From assembly GCF_017168335.1 (NCBI RefSeq), contig NZ_JABFAU010000002.1:62001-126000 (forward strand): a DNA stretch of 64,000 nt, written 5' to 3'. Position 1 is the stretch's first letter, and each line of letters opens with the position of its first letter. The notes under the pieces were generated by a model that saw nothing but the letters and a program-made list of their open reading frames with translations, was not told the DNA's origin and did not search any database. This stretch comes from Rhodococcus sp. KRD162. Lineage in GTDB: Bacteria > Actinomycetota > Actinomycetes > Mycobacteriales > Mycobacteriaceae. Made by a program: the position numbers and the translations under genes. Positions 43,734-53,438 of the stretch are shown here, piece after piece.

Positions 43734-44432
43734 TCACTGCTGTGGCGGTGGTTCCGGCATCGGCAGCCACCCGTCTTCGACCGCACGCTTGTACAGATCG
43801 GTTTTGGTCGGTGCGGGGCGCCCGGCCTCGGCGTACTTGTGCCGGATGCGGACGAGGTAGTCGTTGACCGTCTGCTCGGACAGGCCCGCAAGGCGGGCAA
43901 CGCGTCCGGCCTTCTCGCCCGATGCGTACAGCGCGAGGACCTCGCGTTGGCGTGGGCTGAGGCCGACGTCGGGAAGCTGCGGATCGCCGTCGATCGCAGC
44001 AGCCCAGTCCGTCGTGACGACCTGACCGCCGCTCGCGGCGCGCCTGATCGCCGAGACGATCGCCGCGGCAGGTGCGGACTTGCGCACCACGCCCAGTACC
44101 CCTGCGCGGGCCGCGGAGCGAACCAGAAACGGGTTCTCGGCACCGGTGTACACCAGCACCCGGGTGCCGGCGGCATGCAGTTGTTCCACGTTCGAGCGAG
44201 GAGACGAGCCGTCTCCCAGTCGAAGGTCGAGGACCACCAGATCGAGTGCCTGCTGCCGTTCCAACAGTTCGCCGACCGTGGCGGCCATCGACACCAGGTC
44301 CAGGTCGGGTTCGTCGGCGAGCATGGCCGCGAGCCCCAGTGCCACCGACTCGTGGTCTTCGACCAGGCCGATGCGTCGTATCGAGGTGCTCTCCTGTGCT
44401 GAGCTCTCCGGAGATTGCGGCACCTGTGTCAT
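43734..44432 (-). CDS. NarL/LuxR-family response regulator
   Basis: A 232-residue two-domain regulator. Receiver: acidic pocket VEDHES, phosphoacceptor D69 in VVLDLRLGDGS, T96 in VLVYTGAEN and K118 in VVRKSAP. Output: LSPRQREVLALYASGEKAGRVARLAGLSEQTVNDYLVRIRHKYAEAGRPAPTKTDLYKRAVEDGWL. No histidine kinase is adjacent, so it is an orphan in this window. It is followed at 173 bp by a shorter paralogous HTH protein. Confidence 0.88.
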   Translation of the reverse strand: MTQVPQSPESSAQESTSIRRIGLVEDHESVALGLAAMLADEPDLDLVSMAATVGELLERQQALDLVVLDLRLGDGSSPRSNVEQLHAAGTRVLVYTGAENPFLVRSAARAGVLGVVRKSAPAAAIVSAIRRAASGGQVVTTDWAAAIDGDPQLPDVGLSPRQREVLALYASGEKAGRVARLAGLSEQTVNDYLVRIRHKYAEAGRPAPTKTDLYKRAVEDGWLPMPEPPPQQ

Positions 44433-44455
44433 GTCCCCCGCCTCGCTCTCAGGTC

Positions 44456-45859
44456 CTACTGCCCCGATGATGCTGTCAGAGATGTCGCCGCTGGTCGGCG
44501 CGATGGTGTATCAGCGCGGTCTGTGTCACCCGGGAACGGGACGCGCATCCGAGCCCTGAGGAACAGCACGAACAGCACCACCAGCAACAGGGCTCTACCC
44601 CACACTCCGACCAGGACGAAGAACTCCTCGTCGCTGGCATCGGCGCCGGAGGCGAGGGCTGCGAAATACTTGAAGACGCCGATTCCCATCGACAGATCGA
44701 CCACGAGATAGGCACCGACCACGCTCCACGGAACGCGAAGCAGCACCAGGAACGGCAGCAGCCACAGGGTGTACTGCGGCGAATGCACTTTGTGCAGCAG
44801 CATGAAGCCGCACAGCATCGACCCGCTCACCGCCACCCACGGATAGGTTCCGACCACCGCCGCGCGACGCCAACCCAGCCACAGAGCCAGCAGGAAGGCG
44901 GCGAACACCAGCAGCGGCGACGCGATGTCCACCACGTCCTGGAAGTTCGCCTCGGCTTCGGTGTAGGCGTCGGGGGTCATCTGGTCGGTGATGTAGAAGT
45001 GGCGCAGGCCCCAGTACCAGATGGAGTTGGTCGTCAGATCTGCCTGCCGCATCGACTGGAACGTGAACGACGCGCGCCAACCTTCGTAGCCGAGGACGGC
45101 GAACGGCAGGTTCACCGCAACAGCCGTGGCGATGGCGGTACCTGCGACCATCAGCCCGCCGACGATGTCGTAGCGACCTCGCCCGGAATCGGCGGATTCG
45201 CGGCCGCCGATCCCGCCGGTGACCACGTACGCGATCAGGGGCAGTACGAAAGCTCCGGGATAGATCTTGAGACAGAAGCCGACTGCCAGCAGTACCGATG
45301 CGAGCATCGCGCGTCGGCGCAGGGGCATCGGCAACGTCATGACGAAGATCGCGCCGACGGCCGATGCCACGACCGGTAGTTCCCAGTTGTGGAAGGCGTA
45401 CATCACCAGTGGTGGGCCGATCGACCACAGCAGTGCCGGCCAACCGGCCAGTCGGCCGAGCATCCAGGCGGTGAGCAGGCCGAAGGGCGCGAGGATCAGT
45501 GCCGAGGTCAGCAGAAACTGTGCGTCGGTGTGCGCGGGGATGGCGCCGAGCCACATCAGCAGTCCACTGAGAACGGGGTACTCCACAGTCCCGCCGGTGA
45601 GGATTCCGTCGCTGGTGATGGCTCCGTGGATGTACGGGAAGATGTGATTGTCGATGTCTCGACCGAGCCAGAGGAATTGGATGTCGGAGTAGCAGACCGA
45701 GGAGTCCTTGATCGCGTCGAACACCGCGCTGCGACCGGAAGCGTCGAACGGCGCGACGGCGCAGCGAGCCTTGTTCAGATACCCCAGAATCAGTCCTATT
45801 GCAGCCATCGCGACGACCACGATCACCGTCGTCGGATTGGTGCGGACCGCGGATCGCAT
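44456..45859 (-). CDS. GT87-type integral membrane mannosyltransferase-like protein (Rv0051-like)
   Basis: A 467-residue polytopic protein with about ten to twelve helices, in the DUF2029/GT87 class of polyprenyl-phosphate-sugar glycosyltransferases. An acidic motif after helix 1 (FLWLGRDIDNHIFPYIHG with VEYPVLSGLLMWLGAIP) is the usual catalytic loop, and HKVHSPQYTLWLLPFLVLL is typical of the last third. It sits immediately upstream of rpsF, divergent, as Rv0051 does in mycobacteria. The likely role is mannose or arabinose transfer to envelope glycolipids; the substrate is not known. The ATG at 45859 is the start. Confidence 0.8.
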   Translation of the reverse strand: MRSAVRTNPTTVIVVVAMAAIGLILGYLNKARCAVAPFDASGRSAVFDAIKDSSVCYSDIQFLWLGRDIDNHIFPYIHGAITSDGILTGGTVEYPVLSGLLMWLGAIPAHTDAQFLLTSALILAPFGLLTAWMLGRLAGWPALLWSIGPPLVMYAFHNWELPVVASAVGAIFVMTLPMPLRRRAMLASVLLAVGFCLKIYPGAFVLPLIAYVVTGGIGGRESADSGRGRYDIVGGLMVAGTAIATAVAVNLPFAVLGYEGWRASFTFQSMRQADLTTNSIWYWGLRHFYITDQMTPDAYTEAEANFQDVVDIASPLLVFAAFLLALWLGWRRAAVVGTYPWVAVSGSMLCGFMLLHKVHSPQYTLWLLPFLVLLRVPWSVVGAYLVVDLSMGIGVFKYFAALASGADASDEEFFVLVGVWGRALLLVVLFVLFLRARMRVPFPGDTDRADTPSRRPAATSLTASSGQ

Positions 45860-45966
45860 GATGCAAGACTATGACGCGCGTGCCGTCGACCGTACCTCCG
45901 ACGGGAATTAGCAGGTCAGCGCCCTGTCGTGTATCTTCGAGGGGTTGCTGACGCAACGACCCTCCT

Positions 45967-45985
45967 GCCACGGATAGTCCGTGGC
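45967..45985 (+). promoter_or_regulatory. stem-loop in the rpsF leader
   Basis: GCCACGGA pairs with TCCGTGGC around a 3-nt loop, 35 bp before the rpsF start. rpsF leaders in many bacteria hold a site bound by the S6:S18 dimer for feedback; this hairpin is a candidate but lacks proof. Confidence 0.4.
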
Positions 45986-46020
45986 CGTTTTCACTAGTCC
46001 ACAGGAGGTGATGAGGTCTT

Positions 46021-46308
46021 ATGCGTCATTACGAATTGATGGTCATTCTCGACCCCAATCTGGACGAGCGCACTGTCGCTCCGTCGCTCGATACGTTCCT
46101 CAACGTCGTTCGCAAGGACGGCGGCACCGTCGACAAGGTCGATGTGTGGGGCAAGCGTCGTCTGGCCTACGAAATCCTCAAGCACGCCGAGGGCATCTAC
46201 GCCGTTGTGAACATCAACGCCGAGCCTGCCACCGTCAGCGAGCTGGATCGTCAGCTCGGGCTCAACGAGTCCGTGCTGCGCACGAAGGTCCTGCGACAGG
46301 GCAAGTAA
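46021..46308 (+). CDS. rpsF: 30S ribosomal protein S6 (bS6)
   Basis: A 95-residue complete S6: [40 protein letters not shown] and [35 protein letters not shown]. It binds S18 and the central domain of 16S rRNA. AGGAGGTGATGAGG is an extended ribosome site. First gene of the rpsF-ssb-rpsR-rplI operon. Confidence 0.98.
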   Translation: MRHYELMVILDPNLDERTVAPSLDTFLNVVRKDGGTVDKVDVWGKRRLAYEILKHAEGIYAVVNINAEPATVSELDRQLGLNESVLRTKVLRQGK

Positions 46309-46366
46309 TTGTCGTTGCTCGCCTCTAGGCTGGCATCAACAAAGACTTACTACTGAAAGAGGAACC

Positions 46367-46912
46367 ATGGCAGGCGAGACCGTCATCACCGTCGTCGGGA
46401 ACTTGACGGCAGATCCAGAACTTCGCTTCACCCCGGCCGGTGCGGCTGTGGCCAACTTCACCGTTGCGTCCACTCCGCGCACGTTCGACCGTCAGACCAA
46501 CGAATGGAAAGACGGCGACGCACTCTTCATGCGCTGCAACATCTGGCGTGAAGCTGCGGAGAACGTGGCCGAGAGTTTGACGCGCGGCGCACGAGTGATC
46601 GTGAGCGGCAGGCTCAGGCAGCGTTCGTACGAAACGCGTGAAGGCGAGAAGCGGACTGTCGTCGAACTCGAGGTCGACGAGATCGGGCCTTCTCTGCGCT
46701 ACGCCACTGCGAAGGTCAACAAGGCCAACCGCGGCGGCGGAGGTGGAGGCGGAGGCTTCAACTCCGGTTCTGGTTCCTCAGGTGGATCGGGCGGCGGCCG
46801 CTCGAACTCCAATTCCAACGCCGGTTCCGGCGGAGACGATCCCTGGGGCAGTGCCCCGGCGGCCTCGGGCTCCTTCGGTGGGCGTGGCGGAGACGAAGAG
46901 CCACCGTTCTAG
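46367..46912 (+). CDS. ssb: single-stranded DNA-binding protein
   Basis: A 181-residue SSB: OB-fold in the first 110 residues ([39 protein letters not shown]…[61 protein letters not shown]). A Gly/Ser/Asn-rich linker follows, then the acidic tip DEEPPF that recruits replication and repair proteins. AAAGAGGAA precedes the ATG. Standard operon position. Confidence 0.98.
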   Translation: MAGETVITVVGNLTADPELRFTPAGAAVANFTVASTPRTFDRQTNEWKDGDALFMRCNIWREAAENVAESLTRGARVIVSGRLRQRSYETREGEKRTVVELEVDEIGPSLRYATAKVNKANRGGGGGGGGFNSGSGSSGGSGGGRSNSNSNAGSGGDDPWGSAPAASGSFGGRGGDEEPPF

Positions 46913-46954
46913 ATCCTTCGATCGAGAACATCCAGATGTAACGGAGAAAGACCC

Positions 46955-47197
46955 ATGCCCAAACCGCCATTGCGCGACAAGGTGCTCAGGAAGAAAGCGT
47001 GTTCCTTCTGCAAGGAAAAGAACGCGTCGATCGATTACAAGGACACGACGTTGCTGCGTAAGTACGTCAGCGATCGCGGAAAGATCCGTGCTCGCCGTGT
47101 CACCGGCAACTGCGTCCAGCATCAGCGTGACGTGGCCGTTGCCGTGAAGAACTCGCGTGAGGTAGCACTGCTGCCTTACGCCGCGACGGCTCGATAG
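46955..47197 (+). CDS. rpsR: 30S ribosomal protein S18 (bS18), zinc-binding form
   Basis: An 80-residue S18 with CSFC near the N-terminus and GNCVQHQR later, the Cys/His set of the zinc-binding (C+) form. Genomes of this group often have a second, Cys-free S18 induced under zinc limitation; it is not in this window. The rest ([38 protein letters not shown]) is standard. Confidence 0.97.
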   Translation: MPKPPLRDKVLRKKACSFCKEKNASIDYKDTTLLRKYVSDRGKIRARRVTGNCVQHQRDVAVAVKNSREVALLPYAATAR

Positions 47198-47212
47198 AAA
47201 GGGGCGATTGGT

Positions 47213-47668
47213 ATGAAACTGATCCTCACCGCTGATGTGGACAACCTCGGTGCGCCTGGCGACACCGTGGAGGTCAAGGACGGCTACGGCCGTAACTTCC
47301 TGCTGCCCCGCGGACTGGCCATCCAGGCCACCCGTGGAGCTCAGAAGCAGGTCGACGGCATTCGCCGCGCTCAGGAAGCTCGTGCCGTTCGCGGACTCGA
47401 GCACGCCAACGAGCTCAAGCAGGCCATCGAAGGCCTCGAGAGCGTCACGCTGTCCGTCAAGACCGCGGGCGACTCGGGCAAGCTGTTCGGCTCGGTCACC
47501 GCGTCGGACGTCGCTTCTGCCCTCAAGGCTGCCGGTGGACCGGTCGTCGACAAGCGCAGCATCGATCTGCCGAAGGCGCACGTGAAGAACACGGGGCAGC
47601 ACGACATCGTCGTGAACCTGCACCCCGACGTGACCGCCAAGTTCAAGCTGGAGGTCGTCGGTAGCTGA
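47213..47668 (+). CDS. rplI: 50S ribosomal protein L9 (bL9)
   Basis: A 151-residue complete L9. The N-domain is [40 protein letters not shown], followed by the long connecting helix and the C-domain [28 protein letters not shown]…[20 protein letters not shown]. The ATG follows GAAAGGGG. A terminator closes the operon. Confidence 0.98.
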   Translation: MKLILTADVDNLGAPGDTVEVKDGYGRNFLLPRGLAIQATRGAQKQVDGIRRAQEARAVRGLEHANELKQAIEGLESVTLSVKTAGDSGKLFGSVTASDVASALKAAGGPVVDKRSIDLPKAHVKNTGQHDIVVNLHPDVTAKFKLEVVGS

Positions 47669-47696
47669 TCCGGCCTTTCGGCCCGGTACGGCTACG

Positions 47697-47736
47697 AAAA
47701 AGCCCCACGAATCTCGGTTCGTGGGGCTTTTTCGTG
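47697..47736 (+). terminator. terminator of the rpsF–rplI operon
   Basis: AAAAAGCCCCACGAA and TTCGTGGGGCTTTTT are fully complementary around TCTCGG and end in a T run. Confidence 0.95.
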
Positions 47737-47904
47737 CTTTCTCACAATGATGAACGGCCGCAAAGGGTTCCGAATTGTGAAGGATCTCTCTTGGCGGCGA
47801 GATAGCCGGAGCTTTGCGTACTCTTTAGTTGGGGAGCGACACAGAAGAGCATCGCAAAAAAAGACCGACCGACCCGATTACTAAGATTCTGGAGGAATGC
47901 TGCC

Positions 47905-50184
47905 GTGACCACCACTGCAGAACCCGATTCGGACCACAGCACTATGACCCGACCCGAGCAGCCGTCTCGAGTCGGGTCGATCCTGAAGTACGACGTACCG
48001 GCCTCCCTGGTCGTGTTCCTGGTGGCCGTGCCACTGTCGATGGGCATCGCCGTCGCATCCGGAGCGCCGATCATGGCCGGCCTCATCGCCGCGGTCGTCG
48101 GCGGAATTCTCGCCGGAATTCTCGGCGGATCACCGCTACAGGTCAGCGGTCCGGCCGCGGGGCTGACAGTGGTCGTTGCCGAGCTGGTCAATCAATTCGG
48201 TTGGGGCATAACGTGTGCCATCACCGTTCTTGCGGGTGCAGTACAGATCCTGTTGGGGATGAGTCGAATTGCGCGTAGCGCGTTGGCCATCTCCCCGGTG
48301 GTGGTCCACGCCATGCTCGCCGGAATCGGTATCACCATTGCGCTGCAGCAGATTCACGTTCTGCTCGGTGGCGAGTCCGAGAGTTCGGCTGTGCGCAATC
48401 TCCTGTCGATCCCCACATCCGTGGCGAACGGTCAGTGGCCGTCCGTCGTCGTCGGCGGCATCGTGGTCGCTCTCATGATCGTCTGGCCGAGATTGGCTCA
48501 GTTCTCTGGAGTGCTGGCGAAGGTGACCAAGGTGCCTGCCGCACTCGTTGCGGTCGTTGCCGCCACCGCCGTCTCGATCTTCTTCTCCCTCGACGTCGAG
48601 CGAATCAACCTGCCGGGCAACCTGATCGAGTCGCTGAGCTTCCCGATCATGCCGGATGGGCAATGGAGCGCGTTCGTCACCGGCGTCATCACGATCGCGT
48701 TGATCGCCAGTGTCGAGAGTCTGCTGTCCGCGGTGGCCGTCGACAAGATGCACAGCGGTGAGCGCACCAACTTCGACCGCGAATTGATGGCCCAGGGCGC
48801 GGGCAACATGGCATCCGGCGCCATCGGCGGACTGCCGATCACCGGCGTGATCGTCCGCAGCGCCACCAACGTCAAGGTCGGTGCCAAGTCTCGTGCGTCG
48901 GCGATTCTGCACGGAGTGTGGATTCTGATCTTCTCGGTTCTGTTCATCTCGATCGTAGAACTGGTTCCCTTCGCGGCACTGGCCGGTCTGCTGGTGATGA
49001 TCGGCGTGCAGTTGGTCAAGTTGGCGGACATCAAGATTGCGAACAAGACGGGAGACATCGCGGTCTACGCGGTCACGGTCGTCGGCGTGGTGGCCCTCAA
49101 TCTGCTCGAGGGTGTCCTCATCGGCTTGGCATTGTCGATCATCCTGGTGCTTCGCCGGGTGGTGTGGGCCAAGGTTCGCGCAGAGGAGACGGTCGACGGT
49201 ACCTGGCGGGTGACCACCGAGGGGTCATTGAGCTTCCTCGCGCTACCGCGATTGACGCATGTGCTCTCCACCGTCCCGGCCGGTACGGCCGTCGCGGTTC
49301 ACCTGGAAGTGGATTTCCTCGATCACGCCGTGCACGATGCGCTCAACGAGTGGATCCGTCAGCACGAACTCGGCGGCGGCACTGTGAAAGTCGTGGAAGC
49401 AGGTACGGCATCGATGGCCGCTGCCGCCGAGGGTCCGCCCAAGCGTGGATCTGCGACCGTGCGCAGTTCGCTGGCGCCGTGGCGCGCATGGCAGCTCAAG
49501 AACCATGACGCGCAGGAGGATTCGCCCGTGGCTCTGCGTGCGGTGTTGAGCGGTGTGGCCGAATACCACCGCACCCACGCGTCCAGTATTCGCCCGCACC
49601 TCGAGGGTCTGACCGAGTTCCAGGACCCGGACACTCTCTTCCTCTGCTGTGTGGATTCGCGAGTCATGCCGAACACGATCACCAGCAGCGGCCCGGGAGA
49701 TCTGTTCACCGTCCGCAACATGGGCAACCTCGTGCCGGTCCAAGGCCAGGACTGCTCGGTGGAGGCGGCGCTGGCGTTCGGTGTCGATCAGCTGGGCACC
49801 TCCTCGGTGGTGGTGTGTGGGCACTCGGGTTGTGGAGCCATGAAGGCAGTTCTCAGTGGCCCGGAGAACGCCGCAGACGAGTCCGTGGAGGAATGGCTCG
49901 GTCACGCGGTGGCGAGCCTGGAGGCGTACCGCAGCGGTCACGTCGTCGGCCGTCAGGCGGCAGAACTCGGCTTCTGTGAGGCCGATCAGCTCGCGATGGT
50001 GAATGTGGCGGTGCAATTGCAGACGCTCACTCGTCACCGGGTGGTCGGCCGCGCCAATGCCGAGGGCCGCTTGCGCATCACCGGGCTGTTCTTCGACATC
50101 CCGACCGCCAGAGTGCTGCAGATCGGCACCCGAGAGATCACTGTGCTCGACCCTGCGGATTGCCCGCAGACCGTCGACGCCTGA
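47905..50184 (+). CDS. SulP-family anion transporter fused to a beta-carbonic anhydrase
   Basis: A 759-residue fusion like Rv3273. Residues 25–420 are a SulP transporter with a dozen helices (GGSPLQVSGPAAGLTVVVAELV; LPITGVIVRSATNVKVGAKSRASAILHG). A STAS-like region follows. Residues 545–755 are a beta-carbonic anhydrase with zinc ligands in CCVDSRV and GHSGCGAM. The coupling suggests bicarbonate (or another anion) uptake with CO2 hydration at the membrane. The GTG start follows GGAGGAATG. Flanking terminators make it monocistronic. Confidence 0.92.
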   Translation: MTTTAEPDSDHSTMTRPEQPSRVGSILKYDVPASLVVFLVAVPLSMGIAVASGAPIMAGLIAAVVGGILAGILGGSPLQVSGPAAGLTVVVAELVNQFGWGITCAITVLAGAVQILLGMSRIARSALAISPVVVHAMLAGIGITIALQQIHVLLGGESESSAVRNLLSIPTSVANGQWPSVVVGGIVVALMIVWPRLAQFSGVLAKVTKVPAALVAVVAATAVSIFFSLDVERINLPGNLIESLSFPIMPDGQWSAFVTGVITIALIASVESLLSAVAVDKMHSGERTNFDRELMAQGAGNMASGAIGGLPITGVIVRSATNVKVGAKSRASAILHGVWILIFSVLFISIVELVPFAALAGLLVMIGVQLVKLADIKIANKTGDIAVYAVTVVGVVALNLLEGVLIGLALSIILVLRRVVWAKVRAEETVDGTWRVTTEGSLSFLALPRLTHVLSTVPAGTAVAVHLEVDFLDHAVHDALNEWIRQHELGGGTVKVVEAGTASMAAAAEGPPKRGSATVRSSLAPWRAWQLKNHDAQEDSPVALRAVLSGVAEYHRTHASSIRPHLEGLTEFQDPDTLFLCCVDSRVMPNTITSSGPGDLFTVRNMGNLVPVQGQDCSVEAALAFGVDQLGTSSVVVCGHSGCGAMKAVLSGPENAADESVEEWLGHAVASLEAYRSGHVVGRQAAELGFCEADQLAMVNVAVQLQTLTRHRVVGRANAEGRLRITGLFFDIPTARVLQIGTREITVLDPADCPQTVDA

Positions 50185-50201
50185 GCCTCGGACGCCGCGG
50201 A

Positions 50202-50239
50202 CCAGGGGCCCGATTCCCAGCCGGGGATCGGGCCCTTGG
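50202..50239 (+). terminator. terminator after the SulP–carbonic anhydrase gene
   Basis: CCAGGGGCCCGAT and ATCGGGCCCTTGG pair with a single G·U across a 12-nt loop. There is no long T run, as is common in actinobacteria. Confidence 0.7.
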
Positions 50240-50371
50240 CATCGAAACGGGAGGGTGGTCTGTTTATGTGACCGATCCCAGCCATTGTGACCCAATTCAC
50301 CCTGGACTTCACCTCGTATTTACTCAACACGCCCGAGCTGTCAACTCGGCCGACACGCCGATTCAGAAACA

Positions 50372-50510
50372 ATGCACAGGAAGAAATTTCTATGTACACC
50401 CTTTGAACTGGCGAAACGGCCAAAACTGTGGAACTTATACCCAGGTTGTCCACAGGTGGTCAACACTGTTGTTCAAGCCCATGCACATTCCTTCCACAGA
50501 TCCATGCACA
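50372..50510. promoter_or_regulatory. cluster of DnaA-box-like sites upstream of dnaB
   Basis: One exact mycobacterial-type DnaA box, TTGTCCACA, lies at 50446–50454. CTGTGGA (50426–50432) forms an inverted pair with TCCACAG (50449–50455). Related strings ATGCACA occur at 50372, 50481 and 50504, and TTCCACA at 50492. The 450-bp region between the terminator and dnaB contains no gene and is AT-richer than its surroundings. Confidence 0.5.
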
Positions 50511-50706
50511 GGCCGTGTTGTGACTCCGTCCGATACCGCTTAACGTCCCTGCAGCGTCTCTCTCGATGCCGCTCTGCGGCGTCGCGACGGGACGGATCCG
50601 GTGCCGAACAGAACTTGTCGGTGCCCGGGGGTAGAACTTGCTACACCGCACGGTTGGGTGGTACTCGGCCGTGCGCACCGCGATGGGGAGAGGACGGCCG
50701 AGTCAC

Positions 50707-53349
50707 GTGGCAGTTGTGGACGATCGAGGACAGTCCGACTACTCCGGCTCCCCGTCCGGGGAGGGCCCGGGTGAGGATTTCGGTCGCCAGCCACCGCAGG
50801 ACATGGCCGCCGAGCAGTCCGTACTGGGTGGCATGTTGCTGAGCAAGGACGCCATCGCCGATGTGCTCGAGGTGCTCCGCCCGGGTGACTTCTATCGGCC
50901 CGCCCACCAGAACGTGTACGACGCGATCCTGGATCTCTACAGTCGCGGCGAGCCCGCCGACCCGGTGACCGTCTCGGCCGAGTTGGATCGACGCGGCGAA
51001 CTCAAGCGGATCGGCGGGCCTCCGTACCTGATCACGCTCACCCAGACGACGCCCACGGCAGCCAACGCCGGGTATTACGCCGAGATCGTTGCCGAGAAGT
51101 CGATTCTGCGTCGGCTCGTGCAGGCAGGCACCCGCATCGTTCAGTTCGGTTACGCCGGATCCGACGGGCAGGACGTCGCCGAGGTCGTCGATCGAGCGCA
51201 GGCCGAGGTGTACGAGGTCACCGAGCGCCGCACCTCCGAGGACTTCCTTCCCCTCGAAGAGCTGCTGCAGCCGACGATGGACGAAATCGACTCCATCGCC
51301 AGCCGTGGTGGCATATCCCTCGGCGTACCAACAGGATTCGCCGAACTCGACGAAATCACCAACGGGTTGCACCCGGGCCAGATGATCATCGTGGCGGCAA
51401 GGCCCGGCGTGGGCAAGGCGCTCGCCCTCGACACGCGTCTTCCGACGCCCGACGGCTGGACCACGATGGGCGAGGTGGCGGTGGGTGACCACCTCATCGA
51501 TGCCCACGGCATGCCGACCAGAGTCGTGGCGGCCACGGACATCATGCTCGATCGACCGTGCTACGAAGTCGAGTTCTCCGACGGCACAGTCATCGTCGCC
51601 GATGCGCAACATCAGTGGTTGACCGAGACCAGGGCGTCACGCAAGTCGGCGCAGGCTGCGGCGGTCAACTACAACCGGACTCGCAATCAGAAGACCTTCG
51701 CTGCTGTGCGCACCACCGAAGACATCGCGAACTCGGTGCGCTGTCCGACGAAAGATGCACGCATCAATCACTCGGTCACCAATACCGAGGCCGTTCAGCT
51801 GCCCGAGCGTGAGCTTCTGGTGCCGCCGTACACAATGGGTGCATGGCTGGGAGATGGAACGTCGGCCTCCGCGCAGATCACCAGCGCTGACCCTGAAATC
51901 ATCGCCCGAATAGAGGGCGAAGGTTTGCACGTGGTGGCGTCGGAGAAAGCCGCACTCCGATACTCGATCAAACTTCCTACCGAGGTCGTCGAGGCAAAGG
52001 ACTGTGTCGTCTGCGGCAAGCAGTTCGTGCCGTTTCCGCTCAATGTCCGTACCTGCGGTCAATCGTGCGGCGGCAAAGCGCGTTTCATGTCCGCACCGGT
52101 CGCTGCACCGAAGTGCATCGACTGCGGCAAGGTGACGACCGGTTTGCATCGCTGCCAGGCATGCCGCAGCTCGATCGGGACCGTGCAGGCGCGTCTACGG
52201 ACGATCGGCGTACTGGGCGACAAGCATGTACCCATCGACTACCTTCGTGGTTCCGAGACACAGCGACGTGCGTTGTTGGCAGGTCTGCTCGACACCGACG
52301 GCACTGTCACCGGGGGTGGCTCGGTTCAATTCGCGGTCACCAACGAGCGGCTCGTTCGTGGGGTGCGTGAGCTGATCGTCAGTTTGGGTTATCGCGTCCA
52401 GATGTCCACCAAGAGGGTCCGGGGCCGGAGCGAAACATCCTCCACTGCATTCACTTTGACGTTCGCGACCGACGATGTCGTGTTCGGTCTGCACCGAAAG
52501 CAGGTACTGCACAAGGAGCGTCGTGCCGCTGGATCCACTGTGCGGTCGGGTTCGCGGTTCATCGTCGATGTTCGCCGAGTCGACTCCGTTCCGGTTCGCT
52601 GTGTGGAGGTCGACAACGCGGATCATCTGTATCTCGCAAGTGAGTCGATGATTCCTACCCACAATTCGACGTTGTCGATGGATTTCATGCGTTCGTGCTC
52701 CATCAAGCACGGCATGCCCAGCGTCATCTTCTCTCTGGAGATGAGTCGTACCGAGATCGTCATGCGTCTGCTGTCCGCCGAGGCCAAGATCAAGCTCGGC
52801 GACATGCGTTCGGGAAAGATGACCGACGACGACTGGACCAAGCTGGCCCGGCGCATGAGTGAGATCAGCGAGGCACCGCTGTTCGTCGACGATTCCCCGA
52901 ACCTGACGATGATGGAGATCCGCGCCAAGGCGCGTCGACTGAAGCAGCGCAACGGACTCAAACTCATTGTGGTGGACTACCTTCAGCTGATGTCGTCCGG
53001 TAAGAAGGTCGAATCGCGTCAGCAGGAGGTCTCCGACTTCTCGCGTCAGCTCAAGCTTCTTGCCAAGGAACTCGAATGCCCGGTGGTCGCGGTCTGCCAG
53101 CTCAACCGTGGTCCTGAGCAGCGAACCGACAAGAAGCCGATGGTGTCCGACCTGCGTGAGTCCGGCTCACTCGAGCAGGACGCCGACATGGTGATCCTGC
53201 TGCACCGCCCCGACGCAATCGAGCGCGACGACCCCCGCGGCGGTGAGGCAGACTTGATTCTCGGTAAGCACCGTAACGGCCCGACCGCGACAATCACTGT
53301 GGCACACCAGCTTCACCTGTCCAGGTTCGTCGATATGGCGCGAGGGTAG
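50707..53349 (+). CDS. dnaB: replicative DNA helicase DnaB, interrupted by an intein
   Basis: An 880-residue precursor; removing the 416-residue intein leaves a 464-residue DnaB. N-domain: PPQDMAAEQSVLGGMLLSKDAIADVLEVLRPGDFYRPAHQNVYDAI. The RecA-like motor is split inside Walker A (RPGVGK | STLSMDF). Downstream are the Walker B region LKLIVVDYLQLMSS and the arginine-rich end RESGSLEQDADMVILLHRP. The GTG at 50707 (MAVVDD…) matches the M. tuberculosis start; in-frame sequence further upstream is not conserved. Unlike some DnaB proteins there is no second intein at the RESG site. Confidence 0.95.
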   Translation: MAVVDDRGQSDYSGSPSGEGPGEDFGRQPPQDMAAEQSVLGGMLLSKDAIADVLEVLRPGDFYRPAHQNVYDAILDLYSRGEPADPVTVSAELDRRGELKRIGGPPYLITLTQTTPTAANAGYYAEIVAEKSILRRLVQAGTRIVQFGYAGSDGQDVAEVVDRAQAEVYEVTERRTSEDFLPLEELLQPTMDEIDSIASRGGISLGVPTGFAELDEITNGLHPGQMIIVAARPGVGKALALDTRLPTPDGWTTMGEVAVGDHLIDAHGMPTRVVAATDIMLDRPCYEVEFSDGTVIVADAQHQWLTETRASRKSAQAAAVNYNRTRNQKTFAAVRTTEDIANSVRCPTKDARINHSVTNTEAVQLPERELLVPPYTMGAWLGDGTSASAQITSADPEIIARIEGEGLHVVASEKAALRYSIKLPTEVVEAKDCVVCGKQFVPFPLNVRTCGQSCGGKARFMSAPVAAPKCIDCGKVTTGLHRCQACRSSIGTVQARLRTIGVLGDKHVPIDYLRGSETQRRALLAGLLDTDGTVTGGGSVQFAVTNERLVRGVRELIVSLGYRVQMSTKRVRGRSETSSTAFTLTFATDDVVFGLHRKQVLHKERRAAGSTVRSGSRFIVDVRRVDSVPVRCVEVDNADHLYLASESMIPTHNSTLSMDFMRSCSIKHGMPSVIFSLEMSRTEIVMRLLSAEAKIKLGDMRSGKMTDDDWTKLARRMSEISEAPLFVDDSPNLTMMEIRAKARRLKQRNGLKLIVVDYLQLMSSGKKVESRQQEVSDFSRQLKLLAKELECPVVAVCQLNRGPEQRTDKKPMVSDLRESGSLEQDADMVILLHRPDAIERDDPRGGEADLILGKHRNGPTATITVAHQLHLSRFVDMARG
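51418..52665 (+). other. class 3 intein with LAGLIDADG homing endonuclease and zinc fingers, inside dnaB
   Basis: A 416-residue protein-splicing element after Walker A Lys, precursor residues 238–653. It starts with Ala (ALALDTRLPTPDGWTTMGEV), lacking the usual Cys/Ser, and ends IPTHN followed by Ser. The WCT set of class 3 inteins is present: Trp in ADAQHQW, Cys in PVRCVEVDN, Thr in IPTHN. Between splicing blocks is a homing endonuclease with both LAGLIDADG helices (MGAWLGDGTS at about 51837; LLAGLLDTDG at about 52276). Between those lie two zinc-finger-like units (CVVC…CGQSC near 52003–52070, CIDC…CQAC near 52114–52167). It looks active for both splicing and homing. Confidence 0.9.
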
Positions 53350-53438
53350 GGCACGGGCGCTGGCCCACCAGTACGCGGTCACGTATATTCTTCACGAATC
53401 AACCAGAGCATTCGACGCAGCATCCGACGAAAGTAATC

